In this document: piece by piece, positions 42,066 through 50,958 of the stretch
Position numbering within the stretch: the stretch's first letter is position 1
Layout: every line of letters begins with the position of its first letter
From: Peptoclostridium acidaminophilum DSM 3953
GTDB taxonomy: Bacteria > Bacillota > Clostridia > Peptostreptococcales > Peptostreptococcaceae
Assembly: GCF_000597865.1 (NCBI RefSeq)
Contig: NZ_CP007452.1
Span: 248,001 to 312,000 of the forward strand
Length of the DNA: 64,000 bases
Reading direction: 5' to 3'
Notes under the pieces: model-generated
Database searches by the model: none
Seen by the model: the letters and a program-made list of their open reading frames with translations, nothing else
What the model was told of the DNA's origin: nothing
Made by a program: the position numbers and the translations under genes

Positions 42066-42568
42066 AACAGAACCTAATCGCGGCAAGATAAGCGAGCAGT
42101 TTGAGGCAAAATTGTTGGTCAACTCATAGACAAATTTAGCGATTTATAACAATAAACTTAATATTACTGTATCTTTAATTGATGGGTACAACTCTCCATC
42201 ATATTATTAATATCATATGGGAAATGTTATATTTACGATAAAATTCACTGAAGGTAAGATTTATCTATTTCATAAAGGGTAATAATACAATAATATTTAC
42301 AATTATTTTTGAGTTTTGCTTGTATTCTCTACATGTTTCTTGAAAGGCATAGACACAAAGCTGTGGATTTAAAGGATTCACGGTTATATGATAGTTTACC
42401 TATTACATTTCATGCGGCAGCCTTTGATATTAAATGATAAAAAGTCCAGCTAAGAAATGTCTACAGTTAAATTTAAAAATGCTTGATATTTCTTCAGATA
42501 AAAAAGAGTAACTTTAATAAGCCTTTTGAGCATATCTCAAAAAGTGAAAAATCAGACCATGGATTTAC
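42066..42568. other. AT-rich spacer between two transposons
   Basis: About 500 nt, very AT-rich; no gene recognised. It should contain the right end of the three-gene element and the downstream end of the second IS110 element; neither end could be fixed. Confidence 0.4.
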
Positions 42569-43876
42569 TTACGCAGCTTTATCGCATTTAGCTCTTAAGT
42601 AATTCATTTGATGATCTTCTGGGGTGATGATAGCGAATTCTTTTTCATCACGAAGTATTGCAAACACAATGTTACAGACTTTATGCATAACAGCTCCAAG
42701 AGCAACCATTTTAGGCTTTGATTGGCATTTCTTTAAATAGTAATCACGCAAGACCGGATTTTTGGCAGAGCCATCTCTGTTCTTACTGATACTGATAAGA
42801 GCCATTGTATGAATAACTCTTCTGGCAATGCGGGAACCTCGCTTTGACATGGAGATCTTTGTGCCTTCAAATTGCCCAGACTGCTTTACAGCTGGATCTA
42901 GCCCAAAATAAGCAAAGAGTTGCTTTGGTGAACGAAAAGATGAAAAATCGCCAATCTCACCCATTAGACTCACTGCGGATAAGAAGCCAGCTCCTTTATA
43001 GGATTCAACTAAGCGGACTTGTTTCACAAAATCAGTAGTTTCATTCGTATCAACAAGTTCATGCATATCAGAAAGAACAGAGGCCACTTCAATATCATAG
43101 TTTCTGATAAAACGGATATATAGAAGTATTCGCTTGAAATTACTGCTTACAGAATACCCAAAGGTATTTGCATCATTTGCAGCCTGGATTATGGCATTAT
43201 ACTTGTTTTCAGCATATGTAAGTCCAAACCTGGCAGTAGACCTTATAGAATCAACAATCTCTTCTTTTGAGGCACTTAGAAATGCTTCAGGAGATGTGTA
43301 TTTTTCCAGTAAGGTCAGAGCTGTATTTGTGGTTATCTTGGAAAATATTTTTAAATACTGTGGAAATACCATGCGCAATTCTCCCTGTAGCTTATTCACA
43401 TAGGCAGAGCGATTATCCATCAGATCGTAATACTCTCTTGAAAGATTTCGCAAATCAAGAGCAAGATCAGATGGCATTAGTGATACCTTTAAATCAGGTT
43501 TAAGACCTACCAATGCAACCTTTCTTGAATCAAAACGGTCATTATGTACTTTTCTAATGTTGATGTTTGTGCTATTCTTAGTGATGATAGGATTGATAAC
43601 CGCAATGTTAAAACCCTTATCACGAAGATAGCAGAAGAGTGGGTAATGATAAATTCCCGTGGATTCCAGAAAGATGCGACTTTCTAAGGAATACAGCTCT
43701 TCTGCTTCTTTTATTTTAGAAACAACTAAGCTTAAGGAATTAAGGTCGGAATGCATGATTTTAAAAGGCTTTCCCACAAAGGTCTGGTTAGGCAGTGCGA
43801 TAGACATCCAACTGAAGTCCGCACCAACATCAATACCGACCGAGATAAATAAATTTTCAAAAAGATTGTTTGACAT
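42569..43876 (-). CDS. IS110-family transposase (copy 2)
   Basis: 435 residues from ATG at complement 43876 (AAAGGAGC nine bases upstream). DEDD domain: Asp in VGIDVGADFSW, Glu in FLESTGIYHYPL, Asp in VHNDRFDSRKVA. C-terminal: ESYKGAGFLSAVSLMGEIGDF and the Ser-bearing ISMSKRGSRIARR. Same family as copy 1 but clearly diverged, so an independent arrival. Intact coding region. Confidence 0.9.
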   Translation of the reverse strand: MSNNLFENLFISVGIDVGADFSWMSIALPNQTFVGKPFKIMHSDLNSLSLVVSKIKEAEELYSLESRIFLESTGIYHYPLFCYLRDKGFNIAVINPIITKNSTNINIRKVHNDRFDSRKVALVGLKPDLKVSLMPSDLALDLRNLSREYYDLMDNRSAYVNKLQGELRMVFPQYLKIFSKITTNTALTLLEKYTSPEAFLSASKEEIVDSIRSTARFGLTYAENKYNAIIQAANDANTFGYSVSSNFKRILLYIRFIRNYDIEVASVLSDMHELVDTNETTDFVKQVRLVESYKGAGFLSAVSLMGEIGDFSSFRSPKQLFAYFGLDPAVKQSGQFEGTKISMSKRGSRIARRVIHTMALISISKNRDGSAKNPVLRDYYLKKCQSKPKMVALGAVMHKVCNIVFAILRDEKEFAIITPEDHQMNYLRAKCDKAA

Positions 43877-43889
43877 GAGCAAAAGCTCC

Positions 43890-44100
43890 TTTCTGATAGG
43901 AATCCATTTCCATTAAATGAGTACACAACCTAGCATGTTATACAGGTATAGCCTGAGGCTCCCAACCAGCCGAATCATAAAACCTCATTGAATGGACTAA
44001 TTGACTTATTAATAGGTATGAGTCAGCAGGAACTGACTTCCCAAGGAGACGAACATTATTTGTCCTACCCTAGAGAATTATACTTTATGGAAAGTCTGGA
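43890..44100 (-). ncRNA. Candidate bridge-RNA region of IS110 copy 2
   Basis: Non-coding region upstream of the transposase, with the CTCCCAACCAGCC block and a CCCAAGGAGACGAAC block that correspond to those of copy 1. Limits are approximate. Confidence 0.4.
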
Positions 44101-44245
44101 GTCTATTAGGGAGCCATCAAACATGACAAATATTTATGGATAACATCTGATGAAGGAAGAACACCTTCTTCTGTTATCTGATATGGAAACTTATAAACTG
44201 TATAGCTGTAATGGCTATATCATTATTATACTAGGAGATGATTTT

Positions 44246-45052
44246 ATGAAATGCAAGCGTATACGAGTAGGGATATTTGCATTTGCGTTAGCATTGTTAC
44301 TATCAGCGACTCCACTTGTTGGATTGGCTGATAACTCAAACACAGATGTCTATGAATTTGTAACCAGATGGGGCAGCAGTGGTACTGGCGATGGACAATT
44401 TGCAAGTTCATATGGCATAGCAACAGATAACAGAGGCAACGTGTATGTGGCTGACACCTATAACGACAGGGTGCAGAAGTTTGACTCTGATGGCAATTTC
44501 ATAACCAAATGGGGTAGCAATGGAACTGGCGATGGGCAGTTTGATTCCCCAAGTAACATAGCCGTAGATGGTAGAGGCAATGTATATGTAGGTGATGTTT
44601 TGAACTATAGAATACAGAAGTTTGACTCTAATGGCAACTTTATAACCAAGTGGGGAAGCAATGGCGCTAGTGACGGACAGTTTAATGTTCCATCCGGAAT
44701 AGCAACAGACAGAAGCGGCAACGTGTATGTAAGTGATGTTTGGAACGCGAGGGTACAGAAGTTCGACTCTTACGGTAACTTCATAACCAAATTTAGTGTT
44801 GCTAACGCAAGCGGCATAGAAGTAGACAATCGAGGTAATATGTATGTGGTAGAGCCTATGCTTTCCGCGATGGTGAAAAACGACTCTGATGGCAATTTCA
44901 TAACATCGCTGTATTACTGGGATAATCCTCCTTTCTTGTTTATTCCTAACGATGTAGCGGTAGATAACAAAGGGAATTTATTCGTTATAGGCTCAAGTGG
45001 AGGAACTATAGAAGTACAAAAATATGCACTTCAACAGGCAGACGGACAATAG
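44246..45052 (+). CDS. Secreted NHL-repeat beta-propeller protein
   Basis: 268 residues from ATG 44246 (AGGAGATGATTTT upstream; an earlier in-frame ATG at 44150 lacks a signal). Signal peptide (RVGIFAFALALLLSATPLVGLA). Then repeats of about 45 residues with the NHL pattern: WGSxGTGDGQF, GIATDNRGNVYVADTYNDRVQKF, repeated at least four times and degrading toward the C-terminus. Probably an extracellular propeller binding protein or polysaccharide. No cell-wall anchor seen. Followed by repeats R3 and R4. Confidence 0.85.
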   Translation: MKCKRIRVGIFAFALALLLSATPLVGLADNSNTDVYEFVTRWGSSGTGDGQFASSYGIATDNRGNVYVADTYNDRVQKFDSDGNFITKWGSNGTGDGQFDSPSNIAVDGRGNVYVGDVLNYRIQKFDSNGNFITKWGSNGASDGQFNVPSGIATDRSGNVYVSDVWNARVQKFDSYGNFITKFSVANASGIEVDNRGNMYVVEPMLSAMVKNDSDGNFITSLYYWDNPPFLFIPNDVAVDNKGNLFVIGSSGGTIEVQKYALQQADGQ

Positions 45053-45065
45053 GTAACTGTAAATA

Positions 45066-45130
45066 GCCAAACCAGGCACCAAGTTAACAAGTTATTTGAA
45101 AATCAGTCTTTCGGGACTGATTTTTTTCGC
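45066..45130 (+). repeat. 3'-flank repeat copy R3 with terminator
   Basis: ACCAGGCACCAAGTTAACAAG, then AATCAGTC / GACTGATT with loop TTTCGG and T-run. Confidence 0.7.
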
Positions 45131-45148
45131 GTGTGCGTCCAGTAAAAT

Positions 45149-45205
45149 ACCACGAGCCAGGTACCAAGTTATTGTAGAATCAGTTGATACTGGTTCTTTT
45201 TTTGC
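45149..45205 (+). repeat. 3'-flank repeat copy R4 (diverged)
   Basis: GAGCCAGGTACCAAGTTA, then AGAATCAGT / ACTGGTTCT and a T-run. Confidence 0.55.
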
Positions 45206-45243
45206 TGTCTAACCCCATATGGCGACAGGCTGTAAAATGAAGT

Positions 45244-45291
45244 AGTTATTCAAGATTAAGTTAATTACGATTAACTTAATCTTGAATAACT
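45244..45291. repeat. Perfect 22-bp inverted repeat with 4-nt loop
   Basis: AGTTATTCAAGATTAAGTTAA plus T pairs perfectly with its reverse complement around the loop TACG. No T-run follows, so it is not a standard terminator. It lies between repeat R4 and the IS21 end. Confidence 0.85.
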
Positions 45292-45446
45292 AAGAAATAG
45301 CTGGAGCCTGATATAGATTATCAAGTAAAATTGACCACTTTTTAAGCACATTAACGTTTAAAATTGACCACCAATAAGATGTATTTTCAACTATGAGGGC
45401 AGCTTTTTTGCCCTCATAGTTGTCTTTAGAATCAGTATTTGTACTC

Positions 45447-45860
45447 TTATAAAACAGATAGAGAGTACCCGTTATCTTTTATTGCCTTGCTATAAACAAA
45501 TATCTGATTTGAACTTTTATCAAGTCGAATGAATCTGTGTAGCTCAGTAATCCTATCACGTATTAATTCGATAATAAGATTATCAAACTCACTATTCCTT
45601 GATAGTGCTTGATTTTCAACTTTTGAAGTGGAGGGTTTTGCTCCACATAACTCTTCTAGGCTCATGAAATGAGTCTCCTCGGATTTTAGTCCAAATTTTT
45701 TTGTGCTTCTATTGAATGTATACATTGATTCGTTTCTCATTTTTCTTTGAAAGGCTGGATAATCAAGGCCGCATTCGTTGATTACATACTCCTGTGCAGC
45801 CTGGCGCCCTTGCTTGTTGTATATTTCTACGTAATTATCATAGTTATGATCTTGGCTCAT
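45447..45860 (-). CDS. Passenger protein of unknown function in the IS21 element
   Basis: 137 residues, overlapping the istB end by 17 nt and lying inside the element's terminal repeats, so it travels with it. Mostly hydrophilic; the N-terminal part (YVEIYNKQGRQAAQEYVINECG) suggests a helical fold. I do not recognise a domain. Confidence 0.6.
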   Translation of the reverse strand: MSQDHNYDNYVEIYNKQGRQAAQEYVINECGLDYPAFQRKMRNESMYTFNRSTKKFGLKSEETHFMSLEELCGAKPSTSKVENQALSRNSEFDNLIIELIRDRITELHRFIRLDKSSNQIFVYSKAIKDNGYSLSVL

Positions 45861-46629
45861 TATTTCTTGCCTCCCTTGGCTTCCCCTTTACACGATAACT
45901 CTCGCCTGTTATACTGACTATGTGAGAGTGATGTACCAGCCTATCAAGGATTGCAGTAGCTGCAAGCTGGCTGGTAAATATTTCTCCCCAGCGTTCTAAC
46001 GGTAAATTGGTTGTTATAATGAGAGCGTTTTTCTCGTATCTGTGGCGGATAAATTGAAAAAACAGGCTCTCTTTTTCTTTGTCCATTTTCAGATATCCCA
46101 ACTCATCCAGAAGTATAAGGTCTATTCTGGAAAGCTTCTTCAGAAACTTTTTTAGACTTCCTTGATAAGCCTGATTAGAAAGCTCGTCGATAAATTCATT
46201 GGCATTCACGCACAGGACTCTTTTCCCAGCCTCACAGGCTTTTATCCCAATAGCTGTGGCCACATGACTTTTCCCGACTCCAGGTGGTCCAATCAAGATG
46301 ATGTTTTCACTGCGCTTCAGAAAATCTAAGCTGGCTAGCTCCATTATTTTTCCTTTATGACGGTAGGAATGGAATGCAAAATCATAATTCTCAATGGTAT
46401 TCTCACATTTGAATCCGGCTCCCTTTATGAGTCTTTCCAGAGTACGCTCCTTCTTTCCCTTATCTTCGTATTGGAGCAATTTAATTAAAAATTGCCTATA
46501 ATCCAGTTTTTCTTCGCTGGCTTCCTCGATCAAATCTTTGTAATTATCCCGGATGTCTACTAATTTGAATCTTTTCAGTGTTTTGTATATGTACTGATCT
46601 TCTTCGTTAATTACAGAATTCACACTCAA
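45844..46629 (-). CDS. istB: IS21-family helper ATPase IstB
   Basis: 261 residues. DnaC-like AAA+ ATPase with Walker A IGPPGVGKSHVATAIG, Walker B LILLDELGYL and the family segment LIITTNLPLERWGEIF. Assembles on target DNA and recruits the IstA transposase. Its start overlaps the istA stop by 4 nt. Confidence 0.92.
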   Translation of the reverse strand: MSVNSVINEEDQYIYKTLKRFKLVDIRDNYKDLIEEASEEKLDYRQFLIKLLQYEDKGKKERTLERLIKGAGFKCENTIENYDFAFHSYRHKGKIMELASLDFLKRSENIILIGPPGVGKSHVATAIGIKACEAGKRVLCVNANEFIDELSNQAYQGSLKKFLKKLSRIDLILLDELGYLKMDKEKESLFFQFIRHRYEKNALIITTNLPLERWGEIFTSQLAATAILDRLVHHSHIVSITGESYRVKGKPREARNNEPRS

Positions 46630-47596
46630 AATTGACCACCCGCCTTATAGTACGACAAGTCTCTTATCAAATCTGGATTCGCCTCAGTTGCTGCTGTTGC
46701 AACATCGCCCAAGCTTCCAACCAAAATATCCAAAGCCTTGGCTTTTAGGGTTTCTTTTATTCCGTCAATTTCATAAATACCATTGTCAATGCAGTGCCCT
46801 AGAATCAAATCCAAGCATTCGACTGAGTAAAGCTCTTGAAGCTTAAGAAACTGGCGTGCATGATAGCTGGGCTGCTGAACAGTATTGCCGCATTTTTCAA
46901 AATATTCGCTGCCTCGCACGAAGGTCTCTGTAAATTTTCTCTTTATCTCCGGTATTGATTTTGGCGTTTTCACAGCAACTCCATCGTAATGCAAGTCTTC
47001 CTTGCGTGTCTTGTTGCGGCCTCTGTCTAATTCCCGGGTGACAATGCAGTTGTTCTTTAAATCATAAACTTTCAAGCGGTAACCGTATAAAACTCGAATT
47101 CGCACTGTCTTGTCCACAAATTTTACGGGTACGCTATACTTATTGCTATCAACACTGATTAGTGAATCTATACTGACTTTCCTTGGTTTTGATTCAGATT
47201 TGTAGAAGTGTTTTTTTGGCAATGCCAGTAGTGATAGTGATTCCTCCTGGAATGCTTCTGACGGCACTCTTTTTGTAGTTCCATGCTTTTGGTTGCACCA
47301 CTCATCAACAAATTTCTTTCCTGCTGCATTCAGCACCTCCATCGAGGGGAATGAATTTCCTTTGATAAATTGCTCTTCTATGTAGTTGAAAGGTCTCTCT
47401 ATTTTGCCTTTTGTCCTTGCCCTGTAGGGCGCACAGGCATTTAATTCCACCCCCAAATGAGTAGCCATTCTTAGAGCATCAAGGTTATAACGTGGCTCTT
47501 TACCTTCTATGTTTTCGATAACTAGCGCTTTTGGATTATCTATGAGCAATTCTTGCGTGACACCTCCAAATTCAAAAGAATAGCCGGAGCCAGGCA
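46626..47596 (-). pseudogene. istA: IS21-family transposase IstA, N-terminal half missing
   Basis: The recognisable frame starts inside the DDE core (FEFGGVTQELLIDNPKALV, containing the second catalytic Asp) and continues through APYRARTKGKIERPF (Glu) to the C-terminus. The N-terminal helix-turn-helix and first catalytic Asp, about 200 residues, are absent from both sides of the adjacent intron. The open frame continues a few codons into non-IS sequence, giving a spurious start. Transposition of this copy needs IstA from elsewhere. Confidence 0.85.
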
Positions 47597-49532
47597 GTGC
47601 GGCCGAGCAAGGTCGTAACATAAAGCGGGTGTGAATCCAGCATAGTAAAGTTTAACCAACAACTATTAGTTAGCCTTGGAGGGAGACAGGCAACTGTCTC
47701 CTTTAAGCGTAGGCAAACGAGTTAGCAGGCCGAAAGCGATAGCTGAAGGGATTGAGCCACGAAATTCGAATTAGGAAGGCTGATGTAGTTGTCTGTACAG
47801 AAAGCAACACTCTGCTAATCGCTTTGGTGAGAATAGCAGAGCTTCCTCGGGGTCGGAGACCTCGGCATGCTAAACATTGTTATGTTACGGCAACTCGGGA
47901 GACCCTGAAAGCTCTTTCTTAAATGTAGAAAGTATGGATAACAAGCGATACAAAGTGAGGAGTCCAAAAGGTTTTCAGGGAGTCGGATTACAGCATAGTA
48001 CCTGTGAATTAGGGTAATTCCTAAGGAGGGAAGGCTGTAACATATTATCAATCTTGAAAAGGGAAACATTACACTCACTCAGAGGAGAGACAAATAATGA
48101 GAACGGAACTTGAGAGAATAGCAGAAGTAGCAAAAGAACGGCCAGATGAGAAGTTTACATCGCTGGTACACCTCATAAATGAAGAATCACTCGTGCAGGC
48201 GCATGAAAGAATGAAACAAAGGAAATCGCCTGGAGTCGACCAAGTGACAAAGGATGAATATGAAGAAAATCTAAGGGAAAACATAAGAACTCTTATTGGC
48301 AGGATGAAGACAAATTCATACAGACCAAAGCCAACCCTGCGCAAGTATATTCCAAAAGCAGGGTCAGATAAGAAAAGACCTTTGGGAATACCTTCATATG
48401 AAGACAAATTGGTGCAATCTGTATTGGCTGACATATTGAATGCCATATATGAACAGGATTTTCTTGACAGTTCATTTGGTTTCAGACCTCAAAGAGGATG
48501 TCATGACGCTCTGAAGGTTCTTAATAGGATTATCGAGCGAAGGAATGTAAACTATGTAGTGGATGCGGATATAAAGGGCTTTTTCGACAATGTAAATCAT
48601 GATTGGATGATCGCATTTCTGAAACATAGAATTGCAGACCCTAAAACCATAAGACTGGTAAACAGATTTATGAAAGCAGGGGTAATGGAGAATGAAGAAC
48701 TTAGTCCTACTACAGAGGGAACTCCGCAAGGGGGAGTTATATCCCCAATACTTGCAAACATATATTTGCACTACGTGCTGGACTTGTGGTTTGAAAAGAT
48801 AGTGAGGAAAAGATGTAAAGGGCAGGCATATATGGTCAGGTATGCGGATGATTTTGTATGCTGCTTTGAATATGAAGCGGAAGCAGTAGTATTTTATGAA
48901 GCTCTTGTAGAAAGACTGAGGAAATTCAGTCTTGAAATATCAAAGGATAAGACCAAGATAATTAAGTTTGGAGAGAATGCTCAAAAGGAGTGTATAAATC
49001 TGGGAAAGCAAAGCCGGAAACGTTTGATTTCTTAGGATTTACACATTACTGTGGATTAAGCAGTGATAAACGTTTCCGTGTTAAGAGAAGGACCAGTAAG
49101 CGTAAATTCAGAGCAAGTCTGCAAAATTTCAAACAATGGCTCAGAAATAACATGCACATGAATGCTGTTGAGCTAATGAAAAGGCTATGGACAAAACTCG
49201 TTGGATATTACAGATATTACGGCGTAACTGATAATACAAGAGCGATTAGAAACTTCAAGGACGAAGTGAGAAGACTTTTGTACAAAAGACTCAATAGGAG
49301 AAGCCAAAAGGACAGCTTCAACTGGTACAAGTACGCACTATTCCTTAAGAAATTCCCACTACCTGCACCGAGAATATATGTAAGTATATATGAACTCAGA
49401 AGCCATATAAGCTACATAATGTGAATGATAATATGAGGAGCCGTGTGCGTTAGTAGCGCAAGCACGGTTCTGTGAGGAGCAGGCCTGCAATCAAAAGACA
49501 CAGAGCTAATGAGAGGGACCTGTTTACTCGAC
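47597..49532 (+). mobile_element. Group II intron inserted in repeat R5
   Basis: 5' end GTGCGGCC at 47597, 3' end CGAC at 49532 (an AY end). Domain V is recognisable at 49438-49475 (GAGCCGTGTGCG...CGCAAGCACGGTTC). The flanks CCAGGCA and CCAAGTTAAC rejoin to the sequence present uninterrupted in repeat R3 (45072-45090), which fixes both boundaries. The intron carries a reverse transcriptase gene and is about 1.94 kb. Confidence 0.88.
48097..49424 (+). pseudogene. ltrA: Group II intron reverse transcriptase/maturase, frameshifted
   Basis: Frame 1 (48097-49035) encodes the reverse transcriptase: KRPLGIPSYEDKLVQ, FGFRPQRGCHDAL, VDADIKGFFDNVNH, GTPQGGVISPILANIYLH and the catalytic YADD in RYADDFVC. 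The maturase continues in the -1 frame from about 48985 (KPETFDFLGFTHYCG to the stop at 49424, with RLWTKLVGYYRYYG). The shift occurs near CAAAAGGAG. Together about 440 residues, the normal length. No canonical slippery heptamer is in phase, so a one-base deletion (or sequencing error) is more likely than programmed frameshifting. Confidence 0.88.
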
Positions 49533-49643
49533 CCAAGTTAACAACTTATTCGAGCTTACGAACTTATGGAGAATCAGTCTTCGGATTGATTCTCCTTTTT
49601 AGTTAGGCAACTATTCTCTAAAACTACATTTCGAGAATAATAG
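49533..49643 (+). repeat. 3'-flank repeat copy R5, right part, split by the group II intron
   Basis: CCAAGTTAACAACTTATTCGAG, then GAGAATCAGTC / GATTGATTCTC with a T-rich tail, then a CTATTCT / AGAATA(AT)AG hairpin as downstream of hag. The left part (AGCCGGAGCCAGGCA) is at 47582-47596. Confidence 0.7.
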
Positions 49644-49676
49644 TCCCGCTATACGAATTTCATGAAATCCGCCGGC

Positions 49677-49685
49677 TGTGATATA
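49677..49685 (+). promoter_or_regulatory. Extended -10 promoter of mntA-hepT
   Basis: TGATATAAT, an extended -10 element, with only a weak -35 (TTCATG) upstream. It places transcription start near 49692, arguing against the upstream start codons of mntA. Confidence 0.45.
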
Positions 49686-49751
49686 ATGAAAATAGTTATA
49701 TTAAGGCATGAAAATAAAAAATCTGTGGATCAAACGAAAGGATGTGGTTGT

Positions 49752-50159
49752 TTGTACTTATCTTTGGAATATAAAAAAAAGATAATCGAATTTTTAATTG
49801 AAAAGCTGCATCCGGAATTCATATATATCTTTGGTTCTTATGCCAGAGGAGAAGCAAGGGAAGATAGCGATATAGATTTGGCCGTATATGTTGGAGAATA
49901 TATAGGGTCATATGAATTATTTGTCCTGGGCAACGAGCTTTCTTTCGATTTAGGAAAGGATGTACAGATAATAGATTTGAAATCTGCAAGCGCAGTCTTT
50001 GCGGCCCAGATTGTAGGTAATGGACAGGTTTTATATTGCCGGGACGATTTTGTGAGGGCAAATTATGAAATAAGGATTTTCAAGGATTATGCAAAGCTGA
50101 ACGAGGAGAGAAAAGTCATTTTGGATGCTATTGAAAGGGACGGGAAAGTATATGAATAA
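49752..50159 (+). CDS. mntA: MntA-type nucleotidyltransferase antitoxin
   Basis: 135 residues from TTG 49752 (AAAGGATG ten bases upstream); the frame is open to 49662, but that start would precede the apparent promoter. The minimal nucleotidyltransferase signature GSYARGEAREDSDIDLAV contains GSY and Asp-X-Asp. MntA proteins transfer AMP to a tyrosine of the partner HepT toxin, silencing it. Overlaps hepT by 8 nt. Confidence 0.88.
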   Translation: MYLSLEYKKKIIEFLIEKLHPEFIYIFGSYARGEAREDSDIDLAVYVGEYIGSYELFVLGNELSFDLGKDVQIIDLKSASAVFAAQIVGNGQVLYCRDDFVRANYEIRIFKDYAKLNEERKVILDAIERDGKVYE

Positions 50160-50559
50160 GGATGTCTTGTACAATAAGATGAGCATAGTCGAGCGATGCG
50201 TTTCTAGAATCAATGAGGTCTACGATGGCAATCCAGAAAATCTAAAGGATTATACGAAACAGGACTCAATAATCCTCAACATACAAAGAGCAATTGAGGC
50301 TATTATAGATATGGCTATGCATGTTATTTCGGAAAAAAAGTTGGGAATACCTCAAAACAGCAGAGATGCATTTGAAGCCCTGGCTGAAAACGGAATAATC
50401 GATGAAGTCATATTGAAGAAAATAAAAAGCATGATAGGGTTCAGGAATATAGCAGTACATAATTACCAAAAACTGAATTTGGAAATACTTGAAAAAGTTA
50501 TAGAGAATAATTTGAATGATTTCGATGACTTCGTAAAGGCTATATTGAAATTTTTTTAG
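50152..50559 (+). CDS. hepT: HepT-type HEPN ribonuclease toxin
   Basis: 135 residues from ATG 50152, inside the end of mntA. HEPN fold with the catalytic R-X4-H motif and following tyrosine in RNIAVHNY, the tyrosine being the AMPylation target in characterised pairs. Other conserved part: DSIILNIQRAIEAIIDMAMHVISEK. Acts as an RNase when freed from MntA; the pair serves in stabilisation of islands and defence. Confidence 0.9.
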   Translation: MNKDVLYNKMSIVERCVSRINEVYDGNPENLKDYTKQDSIILNIQRAIEAIIDMAMHVISEKKLGIPQNSRDAFEALAENGIIDEVILKKIKSMIGFRNIAVHNYQKLNLEILEKVIENNLNDFDDFVKAILKFF

Positions 50560-50709
50560 CATTAGTCGAGCCCGACACGAACATGAGAACTTAACGGAAG
50601 AAACAGTGATGAATTTTAGAAAGGATAACGTGATACAATAGATTCAATGAAGATAATATGGGAGGTGGCTAACAGTTAATAAAAATCTATAAAAAGATAA
50701 AAGAATCTG

Positions 50710-50868
50710 TTATTTTCTAACAGATTCTAATAGTAGCTGTATGGCTTTGTCCAGTAGCTTAGATATTGGAATACCTGTGTCTTGCGCGTATGCTTTCAAC
50801 TCATTCAATAGTTTTGTATCAACTGCATTTGATATTGGTGTTCTTGTTTTCAGGTCTTTATTAGCCAT
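50710..50868 (-). CDS. Small ribbon-helix-helix (CopG-like) protein
   Basis: 52 residues, start at complement 50868 with GAGGTGACT upstream. N-terminal TRTPISNAVDTKLLNELKAYA (beta strand then helix) and TGIPISKLLDKAIQLLLE give the strand-helix-helix layout of dimeric DNA-binding RHH repressors. It is divergent from tnpB, with an 90-nt shared promoter region, and probably regulates it. AAT-rich hairpin AATCTGTTA / TAACAGATT directly after its stop may terminate it. Confidence 0.75.
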   Translation of the reverse strand: MANKDLKTRTPISNAVDTKLLNELKAYAQDTGIPISKLLDKAIQLLLESVRK

Positions 50869-50958
50869 TTTAGTCACCTCATTCAAATTATAGCATGCAG
50901 CTACAGTCCTTGCAAGTCCATGGACAAAATGTTATAATATAGCTAGGAGGTGGTGGTC

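Larger units (their letters stand above)
45320..47596 (-). mobile_element. IS21-family element, istA side truncated
   Basis: The istB-side end carries repeated AAAATTGACCAC motifs (45331-45372), and one more lies between istA and istB (46622-46640), as in IS21 multiple terminal repeats. The other end is lost: istA breaks off at 47596 against repeat R5 and the group II intron. Confidence 0.7.

Noticed and set aside
47597-47621. istA start at complement 47621
   Set aside because: The first residues come from reading the group II intron end backwards; the real IS21 sequence ends at or just before the repeat, so istA is truncated rather than restarted.
48975-49020. Programmed -1 frameshift in the group II intron maturase
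   Set aside because: CAAAAGGAG does not give an in-phase slippery heptamer, and no strong downstream structure is evident; a one-base deletion is simpler.
49662-49751. Longer N-terminus for MntA from ATG 49662 or 49686
   Set aside because: An extended -10 element overlaps that region, placing it before or at the transcription start, and the extra residues are not conserved-looking.
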